From Cylicocyclus nassatus (lineage: Eukaryota > Nematoda > Chromadorea > Rhabditida > Strongylidae), in NCBI GenBank assembly GCA_958299035.1, contig CATQJL010000112.1:87376636-87440635 (forward strand): a DNA stretch of 64,000 bases. Direction: 5' to 3'. This document shows, piece after piece, positions 1 to 8,616 of this stretch. The position numbers were made by a program, and so were the translations under genes. Position 1 is the first letter of the stretch; the number at the start of each line of letters is the position of its first letter. The notes under the pieces are model-generated. The model searched no databases and was not told where the DNA came from. It saw only the letters and a program-made list of their open reading frames with translations.

Positions 1-3000
1 TAGTATGGTTTTTGTAATATGAATTAACTGTTGTACGTATGCTGGAGAAAGATAGATAGATTTTTCGAAAGTTTGAAAAATTGGAAATAAATGTCTTATC
101 TCTTCGTTCTTTCTTCTATCTTCTATCCACAAACGCTAGGGGTGAGAGGGAGGGGGTAGAGTACGGGGTGAGGGTCGCGCTAAACTCCTACCCGGGGGGG
201 GGGGTCCTACTCGGCTTATTTGGGTGGGGTTTAGAGACAAAATTGGGGTTTGGAGCTTAGGGATCGTTCAGACCGCGCCTGTACCCGCCCAAATACGCCC
301 AAATACGTCCAAATACGCCCGAATACGTCCGAATACGTCCAAATACGCCCAAATACGTCCGAATACGCCCAAACCCGCCCGAACGCCGAAACTGCCAATG
401 CGCAGCAAATTGCATGCAAATTGGCATATTGAAGCACGCGTGGAATACTGCGTGCGTGGTGCATGTATGGTAGCCACACGTAGCTCGACGTTACATACCG
501 ATTTTCATATGCGACTAGCGGGATTACAAAGATCAATCGACTTTGCGTCTGTTTTTATTTCTTCTCATGTTTGCTGACTCTAGGTGAGTTCTAACTTTCG
601 TGCTGTGCGTTTTCTTGTTTTTTCGGGTTTTTTCCTTTGTGCTCCAAGTGAAAGTGCATCTGCGTCTGTGTGTAAGTACAGTAGGTGGGTATATATTGTT
701 TGTGTGAGTGTGTGTGTGCATGTGTGTGAGTGAGAATGCCGTAGTGTGCGTATGCGTGTGTGTGTTGTGTATGTGTGTGTGTACTTACACACAGACGCAG
801 ATGCACTTTCACTTGGAGCAGAAAGGAAAAAACCCGAAAAAACAAGAAAACGCACAGCACGAAAGTTAGAACTCACCTAGAGTCAGCAAACATGAGAAGA
901 AATAAAAACAGACGCAAAGTCGATTGATCTTTGTAATCCCGCTAGTCGCATATGAAAATCGGTATGTAACGTCGAGCTACGTGTGGCTACCGTATATGCA
1001 CCACGCACGCAGTATTCCACGCGTGCTCCAATATGCCAATTTGCATGCAATTTGCTGCGCATTGGCAGTTTCGGCGTTCGGGCGGGTTTGGGCATATTCG
1101 GACGTATTTGGGCGTATTTGGACGTATTCGGACGTATTCGGGCGTATTTGGACGTATTCGGACGTATTTGGGCGTATTTGGGCGGGTACAGGCGCGGTCT
1201 GAACGATCCCTTAAAGACAGCGTCCAGGCAAGTCTGGACCTATGGGGATTTTACATGGAAAGTACTTTTGGGGCCCTAACTAAGCCACTACCCAACTGGC
1301 AGCTCAAGTAGTGCTCTAACGCCTGAGATATTCTGCTCGAAACTGGACCCCGCGACCGTGTTTCGCATGGATTCATGGCGCAAAGCGTGGATCCTCGCGC
1401 GAAACTGCCATGAATCCATGCGAATACGTTCGCGGGGGGTCTGTTTCGAGGGGAATATCTCCGCCATTAGAGCACTACCTGAACTGCTGCTTCGGCAGTG
1501 CCTTAGTTAGGGCCCCAAAAGACTTTCCATGTAAAAGCCCCATAGGTCCAGATCTGCCTGGAAGCTGCCTTTAATTAGGGGTAATTACAGTATGCCGCGG
1601 CAGACTTGCGGAGCACAAAATCGGGGGGCTCCGGCGCACAAAATCGGGGGGCTCCGGAGCAGAAAATGGGAGGTATCCGGAGCAGAAAATGGGAGGTATC
1701 CGGAGCAGAAAATGGGAGGTATCCGGAGCAGTAAATGGGAGGTATCCGGAGCAGAAAATGGGAGGTCTCCGCCGGAGAAATGGGAGGGCTCCGCCGGACA
1801 AATGGGAGACCCACCGCTGGGGAAACGCCGCGACCCTGCCATTTCTCCGGCGGAGGGGTCCTATCCGCTGTCTGAGTAATTAAAGGCAGCTTCCAGGCAG
1901 ATCTGGACCTATGGGGCTTTTACATAGAAAAAACTTTTGGGGCCCTAACTAAGGCACTGCCGAAGCAGCAGCTCAGGTAGTGCTCTAATGGCGGAGATAT
2001 TCCCCTCGAAACAGACCCCCGCGAACGTATTCGCATGGATTCATGGCAGTTTCGCGCCAGGATCCACGCTTTGCGCCATGAATTCATGCGAAACACGGTC
2101 GCGGGGTCCAGTTTCGAGCAGAATATCTCAGGCGTTACAGCACTACCTGAGCTGCCGGTTGGGTAGTGGCTTAGTTAGGGCCCCAAAAGTACTTTCCATG
2201 TAAAATCCCCATAGGTCCAGACTTGCCTGGACGCTGCCTTTGAGCTCCAAACCCCAATTTTGTCTCTAAACCCCACCCAAATTAGCCGAATAGGACCCTC
2301 CCCCCCGGGTAGGAGTTCAGCGCGACCCTCACCCCTACTCTACCCCCTCCCTCTCACCCCTAGCGTTTGTGGATAGAAGATAGAAGAAAGAACGAAGAGA
2401 TAAGACATTTATTTCGAATTTTTCAAACTTCTTAGAAAAATCATCTTATATCGTAAATCATTTCACACCCACTGGTGTAAAAGAATGAACCTTTCCAACC
2501 AAACAACGGTTTGTGGAACAGTTTAAATTGCAGTCGCAGTTGGCCCATATTATCTATTTGCTTGCATATGTGAAGAACGAATTGTTCTCCACTGATGTCA
2601 TCGGGAACAGCGCCAAGATTGAATTTGTTATTTTGATGAGCCAGTGCTAGAGATGCTCGTCGTAAATCGCGCTCCTCATCTGCTCCCTATAAAACAAAAG
2701 AATAACGTAAGCTCTGAGACTTAAGAAAATGATTTTAATTTGGTCATTAATGCTTCTACAAGATGGACAACGCAGAATCCTTGTGAGATGGCATTAAACA
2801 TGAAACTTACCACGTATACTCCCACCAACCTCCATAGAACCTTCAAAATCGCTTCCTTGTTTGCTCCCGTAATTGCTTCTGCCTTTACCGCTGAAAGCAC
2901 ACGACTGGAAACTGGAAGGTTTACAGAATCGCAAGACAGAACCTACCTCCTAGGTCTACTCCTCTATCGCAAGCAGTTTGCAAGCACACTTTTACATTGC

Positions 3001-4714
3001 CAATTTTTCTCAAACGGTCTCCCCCTGGATTGCGTAGGCGAGAGATGAGGCTGCCAGGTGGACATCCAGTCACCAACTCAATGATTTTACTGCAATTAAT
3101 AATCATTTGCAGAAAACATGTGCAAAAAGTCTACTAGGGACCCACCCCAAAATCACTCCGTCGGTGAGATGAAAAATCCTTGACCGTGTAATTATAATCA
3201 TCAGCAAAACCCTGAATGAGAAAGAAAAATAATAGGTTCATTCCTCTTAAGTGCTTACCTGCTTGTAAGTTGGCCTGAAGCCCATCTTCGCAAATGCTTT
3301 GTTAAGTGGTGTTCCACTTCCAGACAAAACTTCTCGGCTCAACTCGGCGAAAACATCATCCATACACTGAAGTCAAATTCACCAATATCAAATCTAGAGT
3401 TATTGACTTACCTTGAACGACGAAGATTTTGTGAACATACTCGGATTGTGGTTGATGATCGAATTTGCTTTTGCTGTTTCCACAAAATAACAAAATAAGC
3501 AGGTGTGAAGCAAGAAGTGCGAGTGCGAATCTTATATATAAAGCTGAATGCCTGTCTGTATGTATGTCTGTATGTCTGTCTGTACGTATGTGCGGAATAG
3601 AAATTTTAATTTCTGAACCGATCGGGACCAAACTTGGCACACATATACTTCGGGGCAGGGAGCGTGTCATAGGCTACTTTTCGTTATCGATCGATATCGA
3701 TTTTATCGATTTTTTGCAAAATTTGAGCTAGGGGGCTGGAATTTGGCAGGGGGTGTAATCGAGCATGCTGATCACCCCCACGGGGGTGATCAGCATGTTC
3801 GATTACCCACCTGTGCAAAATCCCAGCCCCGTAGCTCAAAATTTGCAAAAAATCGGTGAAATCGACATCGATCGATAACGAAAAGTGGACTATGACACGC
3901 TCCCTGCCCCGAAGTGTATGTGTGCAAAGTTTGGCCCCGGGCGGAGCCGGGTTTGCCATCTAGTTCTCAACTATAATGCAATAATTTTCACTCAGATAAA
4001 TGAATTGTAGAGAGCATAGAAGCATTTTTGAACGGATTGGATTAGCGCCATTTGGAAAATTTTAGACCATCAATTTTGCTATTTGAACTTGGTGATGCAT
4101 GTAAAAGAGGATGATTGCTCTGCGAAAAGACATCTGCAAGGTTAGAAAGATGCAAATGCAAAGAAATACGACAGCGAAGAGAGGAAAGGTGCTCAAAACA
4201 AGTCATCAAAACGATAGTACTCCTATTCCCATCTCCTTTTATCCGAAAAGTTAGACCCACAGCTGAATTCGCAACTAAAAAACTGACAATGCCTATGACT
4301 ACTTTGATTTTTGAGTCGAACAGTGTGTAAAAGAGTAGATGAATAGAACTGGGAAACATTATAACCAATAGCATTTTGATTACATAAGCAGAATGGTACA
4401 GGAACAGTAAATCACAAGTAAATATCACCCACCAATGTTGCCTGCACCTCCTTGGTCGACAGAGAAAGTTGCATCACTTGGACGTATGGAAGATATATCG
4501 GAAAACCTCGGTTCAGGAACATTGTAGGGTAACTTTGGAGAATGCTTAACCTTCTAAAGAAAATTTTAAGCTAGAAAATGTGTGAAGTTATGCAAAAAGA
4601 TCTTACTTGTGCGCTAGAGAGCCGCGACTAATTTAGTTTCGTGCTTCCTTCCATAAAGGAACGCTCCGTCCTTGCACTTTGGTGTTGAGAAAGGACCTTC
4701 TTTTTGCCATGTAC
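1..4714 (-). CDS. aspm-1: ASPM (abnormal spindle) homologue, internal part, CH domain; runs off left edge
   Basis: ASPM proteins bind spindle poles and microtubule minus ends. The joined exons (plus coordinates, transcribed right to left) are 4433-4553, 3412-3473, 3259-3366, 3146-3211, 2947-3089, 2811-2911 and 2441-2686, with GT-AG ends and compatible phases. Two further pieces are less certain: 4607-4714 upstream and an exon piece at 1-41. The translation follows the ASPM order. First comes a pre-CH block (NHNPSMFTKSSSF, then FAELSREVLSGSG). Next is the CH core (YTVKDF, LTDGVIL, KIIELVTG, then DRLRKIGNVKVCLQ), and then ANKEAILKVLWRLVGVYV, matching the family's 'dG..e.tLaLLWrl' helix. Exon 3146-3211 is one base too long: the A5 run at 3172-3176 shifts the frame inside the CH domain. 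Exon 4607-4714 fits in phase (108 nt) but holds a TAG at 4628-4630. Exon 2441-2686 is written to its first stop, which lies at the foldback boundary, so its true donor may be earlier. The 3474-4432 intron holds a Helitron. Confidence 0.82.
260..1210. mobile_element. Foldback MITE with minisatellite arms, TTA target duplication
   Basis: The ends GGGATCGTTCAGACCGCG and its complement are flanked by TTA at 257-259 and 1211-1213. That fits a PIF/Harbinger-type 3-bp duplication (known family trait). Nearly the whole element is palindromic: 260-680 pairs with 780-1210 around a TG-rich loop (about 685-780). Each arm contains about ten copies of a degenerate 10-bp unit (CCAAATACGC-like) at about 285-385 and 1078-1185. 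It is inserted inside the larger foldback 59-2442. Confidence 0.85.
1640..1795 (+). repeat. 23-bp minisatellite in the loop of the foldback complex
   Basis: Five head-to-tail copies of a 23-bp unit (CCGGAGCAGAAAATGGGAGG plus TAT), then degenerate copies containing CCGCCGGAGAAATGGGAG. The same unit in opposite orientation forms the array at 5222-5400, so this is a mobile minisatellite family rather than a local expansion. Confidence 0.9.
3530..3963 (+). mobile_element. Non-autonomous Helitron-like element
   Basis: The 5' end reads A/TC at 3529-3531, followed by TTATATATAAAGCTGAATG and a CTGTCTGTATG-rich stretch. The 3' end has a GC hairpin (CCCGG-GCGGAG-CCGGG) about 11 bp before CTAG, then host T at 3964. 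A|TC...CTAG|T insertion without target duplication plus the subterminal hairpin are established Helitron hallmarks. It is unusual in that about 3635-3945 is a long internal palindrome centred near 3783 (CACCCCCACGGGGGTG). It sits in the 3474-4432 intron of the ASPM homologue. It encodes no Rep/helicase. Confidence 0.8.
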
Positions 4715-4921
4715 CTGTAATATCGTGGCCAAGTTTTCAAGTATTGAAAAAAACTTAAACCACAAAATTCTTCAGGGTTCGATCAACCATCATCGCTGTT
4801 ACCGCTGCTACTGATGTTAGACGATGGAATGATCAACATTACATTACATTATTATTCTTATTTCTCCAAATGAGTACTCAGCGACTGGTGAGGACAGCGT
4901 ATAACAGTAGGAACAGCGTTA

Positions 4922-5085
4922 GGCCCGGGCAGAGTTCACGCGATTTCATCGTCGCGACTGATCCCGACAAAACAACTAACATATGCATGCCGATCTTGCA
5001 TTTCGGTTGTGATAGTTTTCCAACACGACTAATCGTGAACAACTATCACAACCGAAAATACGAGAAGATCGGCATGCAATGAACG
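4922..5085. repeat. Truncated PIF/Harbinger-like MITE end (GGCCCGGGCAGAGTTCACGC family)
   Basis: TTA (4919-4921) precedes the terminus, which matches the complete copies at 15675-15877, 55229-55588, 55332-55530 and 55979-56177. An internal hairpin pairs about 4985-5015 with 5043-5080 (TGCATGCCGATCTTGCA against its complement). The opposite terminus is missing. Between 4715 and 4920 I see no supported gene, only a short coding-like run near 4795-4845 (minus) that I could not place in phase. Confidence 0.6.
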
Positions 5086-5221
5086 GCAAAGTGATTCATC
5101 GGTGGAGATTGCAATAAACGGATTATTTAGACGATACTTTTATCACAACACTAGATAGTCTAGATAGCGCGCATTTAAGAACGTCTCAAAATCTCACAGC
5201 GTGGCTACGCGCCAAATCGAT

Positions 5222-5640
5222 ACGCAGCCTGCTCCGGGGCCCTCCCATTTCTGCTCCGGATACCTCCCATTTTCTGCTCCGGATACCTCCCATTTTCTGC
5301 TCCGGATACCTCCCATTTTCTGCTCCGGATACCTCCCATTTTCTGCTCCGGAGGCCTCCCATTTCTGCTCCGGACCCCTCCCATTTTCTCCGGCGCGGCT
5401 CTTCCAAATCTGGCGGACTCGCGCCGGACAAATTTCTCCGGCGCGAGTCCGCCAAATCTGGCAGAGTCGCGCCGGAGAAATGGCGGACCTTTGCAGCAGG
5501 GCCGGAGAAGCCTCCCACTTGCCTGCCAGTGATGTCACCGCGACGGACCGCCCATTTGCCCCTCTCTCATTGGTCAACTGGGTCCGGCGCGACTCTGGCA
5601 GATTCGGACTGTCCGGCGGAGGGGTCCCGTCGATTGTCTG
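5222..5640. repeat. Inverted copy of the 23-bp minisatellite with GC-rich flank
   Basis: About 5222-5400 is a run of the 23-bp unit seen at 1640-1795, on the opposite strand (CTCCGGATACCTCCCATTTT). It is followed by a degenerate array of GCGCCGGA/TCTGGCGGACTC units to about 5480. The distal block CCGGCGGAGGGGTCC plus GTCTGAG at about 5613-5641 also matches the flank at 1846-1876. The ORFs here are repeat translations. Confidence 0.75.
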
Positions 5641-6069
5641 AGGAAGGCGACGCAACACAAATGGCTCAGGATATAACGCAGGGAAAGGCGGCGTAGCTTT
5701 GCCCCATAACGCCTGCCCTCCGTCCATCATTACCATAATTCCTCTCTTTTTCAGGTTTTGACGTAATCGATGATCTCTTATTGTGATTTCTTCTTTCTAC
5801 TTTCCTGCTCTTTTAGATTTGTATGGCGAAGAAGCAGAGCATCAGTGAAATGTGCCAATTGCTGTGAGGCTTCTGTGTTCATCAGTGTTTTGGGTACAAG
5901 GAATATTGAATGTTCACAGGTCTTTCAGAAGACAGCTGCAATATGGCTGGTGTTTGTGCTCTTGTTGACTGATGGAACTACAGTCAGTGGTTGATGCTGT
6001 CAGTTTGACACTGTTATTCATAAAATCGAGTATGGCCTAATGGGTGCTCCTTAACATACTTCTACTATA
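5641..6069. other. No supported gene
   Basis: A CT-rich tract ending in CTTTTAG (about 5797-5817) precedes an open stretch on the plus strand to about 5994 that could be an exon. There is no recognisable motif and no phase-matching neighbour, so I do not call it. Confidence 0.3.
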
Positions 6070-6697
6070 CAGGGTGTCCGTAAAGTATGTATGCACTGTT
6101 TGATCGTTAATATCTCCGTTCCCAGGGGGTCTTTTGCCGAGCTTTAAGCACCATACTGTAGAGCTGGCTTCAACTTAGATTTACAGTATGGAGCGAATCG
6201 CCGGTCTCCTCTCATTACTGTAGGATTACGGTAGGAACTTCAAAGAGGGTTTTGAGCCATGAAAGGCCATATTTTGCCTCAGAAAGGAAACAAAACAACC
6301 TGAAAACTTTTACACTAGGCTAATTAGAGTTGCTGATTCTGATTGTGAAGTTTCCAACTTTTTCAATGCTCCTAAAAAGTGCGTTTACACCGTTTAGAAA
6401 GCTTCGCAATCTTGTGAATAGTTGAGTATTGAACTCAGCGTCCATAAAAACCCTATTACACAAGTTTTCACATTTTTTGAAAAATTTTGAAACGACAGCT
6501 TTTTCCACATTGACACCATATGTTTCAAGTTTCTACCGTAATCCTACAGTGACAGTGAGTGATCGCTGATTCGCTCTATACTGTAAATCTAAGTTGAAGC
6601 CAGCTCTACAGTATGGTGCTTGAAGCTCGGCAAAAGACCCCCTGGGAACGGAGATATTAACGATCAAACAGTGCATACGTACTTTACGGACACCCTG
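6070..6697. mobile_element. Mariner/Tc1-like foldback MITE (CAGGGTGTCCGTAAAGT ends), TA target duplication
   Basis: The perfect end CAGGGTGTCCGTAAAGTA/C recurs inverted at the right, and TA dinucleotides flank both sides (6068-6069, 6698-6699). The inverted arms extend about 130 bp (6070-6200 against 6565-6697) with one long internal unpaired region. CAGGG-type ends with TA duplications are typical of Tc1/mariner-mobilised elements. No transposase ORF. Confidence 0.88.
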
Positions 6698-6699
6698 TA

Positions 6700-7379
6700 T
6701 TTTTGGACTGTCACTGCTTTGTGAGTATTCTAAGATTTATCTGGACGTCTGATCTGCCGGTTGCTTCTATGTTGGCAACATATTGAATTTGGAAGCTTCT
6801 GATATTACCACATTTCTGCTAATCTGTCACGACTACTGGACGCATTTCAAAAAATGTAAGTTTCTGAATATCATTTCAAACTAGCTTTGCAGTGCTTTCT
6901 AAAGAATGAATCGATAATCTAGATGTCCACTGTAATGCTTATATTTTTGGATTTGCTGTACTAACAGGCATTTGGCAACCCTATGCATAGCAAGTAAATT
7001 CTGATGTCAGTTGAAAATTGTCAGCTTGTTCATGTTCTATTTACAGGTTATCGAATACAGCCTATTATTTCTATGTGTGGCATCAAATAGTCCGTAAAAT
7101 GGAACTTTCTGCGACCTACCGACGCAATTTTAACGTCCAACGATGTGTGGACCTACTGCGTCATGGATTTTCCAACGATGTGTGAACAGCCTACTGCGTC
7201 TGATCTTTTCACATATTAGATAAGAAGTCACTAGCTTTGTAGTCAAATCTACTTTTTATGATGTGTGCGACACTCTTTTTCCCGTGTTTCGTTGCATTGT
7301 ATCTTGTAGTTATAATAAATATGCGGACGTACACTGTACTGAGATTACAGTGCGGAAAAATAATGTGGCCCAGTGGCAT
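6700..7379. other. AT-rich sequence with one short direct repeat
   Basis: No gene is supported. A degenerate direct repeat (CCAACGATGTGTGRAC ... CCTACTGCGTC) is present twice at about 7137-7166 and 7172-7201. Confidence 0.4.
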
Positions 7380-7720
7380 TTGGTTGCGCCGCTCTCGCAT
7401 ACCGGCTAGCGACCTTGCCATCTCCGGCCGGCGACCGTTTGAAGACCAGCCGGCGAGCGCGCACGAACGGCTGAGACGGATCACGATATCCCGCCAGACG
7501 GCCATCGCCCGGTCGCCGGCCGATGCGAATGTCAACCGGCTAGCGTCCGGCCGGCGACCGGCCCGGCCGAAATATCGGTGATGTTCCAGACTGTCGTCGC
7601 CCGCTCCCGGCCATAGGTGCGATAGGGGGAGCCGGGCTCTCCCCAGGTGAAGGGGGTCTCGGCTGTTTCCGACCTTCCAGGTGAAGGGGGTACGTGAGCC
7701 TGGGGGGGGGGGAGGGAGAG
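7380..7720. repeat. GC-rich inverted repeat followed by dispersed CAGGTGAAGGGGGT motif
   Basis: About 7395-7580 is rich in GCCGGCGACCG and folds back on itself (CCGGCTAGCGACC against complementary GGTCGCCGGCC blocks). It is followed at about 7610-7700 by two copies of CCAGGTGAAGGGGGT and a poly-G run. The same motif pair recurs at 11987-12090 and, inverted, at 63620-63705. This dispersed repeat differs in base composition from its AT-rich surroundings. Confidence 0.55.
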
Positions 7721-7818
7721 AGAAAAGGTAAAAAAGCGTTGTATGAAGTGCTCTAATTTGTATCTTATCTAGGTACAAATTGAAAAAAATTTTCTAGAAT
7801 TTTAATAAAATAATATTA

Positions 7819-8508
7819 GGTTGAACCGGAAGTTCTTTCGCACCAAATCCAAAAATTCATAATTTCTGAATTTTCTAACCGATTGGACCGCTCTTATTTT
7901 AATATGAAAGAGTAGGTCATGCTTTATAAAGACCATCAATTGCCTACTAATGATCATCTACTGCACAGTTAGGAGCGGTAGAAGAAAATTGCTCAAAAAT
8001 TGAATTTTCTGTGTAGGGTCATAAAAAATCGGAAACTTGTAACAAAAATCGGAGCAGTCGGTATTGTAGGTTTCACCAGCTCTTTCTAATTGTGCAAAGT
8101 TTGCGCTGATTGTCTCTATGAAAAGTTACGATTTTCGAGCAAGCAATACAAAAGGATGATTTTGGTTTATTTTGGTATTTTTCAGAGAAATTGTAACTTT
8201 TCATAGAGACGCTCAATCGGCGCAAACTTTGCACTGTTAGAAAGAGCTGGTGAAAGAACCTACAATACCGACTGCTTCGATTTTTGTTGCAAGTTTTCGA
8301 TTTTTTATGACCCTACACAGAAAATTCGAATTTTGACTAATTTTCTTCTACAGCTCCTATCTATGCAACAGATCATTAGCAAGCATAAGAAGTCGTTATA
8401 AAGAGCATGACTTACTCTTTCAGAAAAAAATAAGAGCGTTCCAATAGGCTGGAAAATTCAGAAGTTATGAATTTTTGAAATTGGTGCAAAAGAACTTTCG
8501 GTTCAACC
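7819..8508. mobile_element. Mariner-like foldback MITE (GGTTGAACCGGAAGTTCTTT ends)
   Basis: TA at 7817-7818 and 8509-8510 flanks a near-complete palindrome: 7819-8150 pairs with 8165-8508. The terminal sequence resembles the known (TTA)GGTTG-type ends of mariner-derived MITEs. It has no coding capacity. A related end pair bounds 28979-29794. Confidence 0.88.
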
Positions 8509-8616
8509 TAATAAATCGATTGACTTTATGAAGATCTGTGCTCATATTTCATTGCATCGACAAAAAACGAAAGCGATTAGGTATCCCAAAAGATGTACAA
8601 GTTAGGAACAACTTAC

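Larger units (their letters stand above)
59..2442. mobile_element. Nested foldback element complex (outer inverted repeats about 200 bp)
   Basis: The left arm (about 59-256) and right arm (about 2237-2442) are inverted copies; both carry the blocks GAGATAAGACATTTATTT and CCTAGCGTTTGTGG or their complements. A second pair of arms lies inside, about 1214-1577 against 1880-2240, beginning with the AAAGRCAGCGTC-type terminus also seen at 34302 and 57719. The centre (1590-1875) is a short minisatellite. A third foldback (260-1210) interrupts the left arm. The whole complex lies between the last visible ASPM exon and the exon piece at 1-41, so probably in an intron. No transposase is encoded; long ORFs here are repeat translations. 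Confidence 0.85.

Noticed and set aside
224..577. 117-aa and overlapping ORFs on both strands
   Set aside because: They are translations of the 10-bp minisatellite arms of the foldback 260-1210; the mirror-image ORF at 883-1202 shows this.
2441..2443. True stop codon of the ASPM gene
   Set aside because: It lies at the foldback border and coding-like sequence resumes at 1-41 after an acceptor, so an earlier donor and continuation off the window is more likely.
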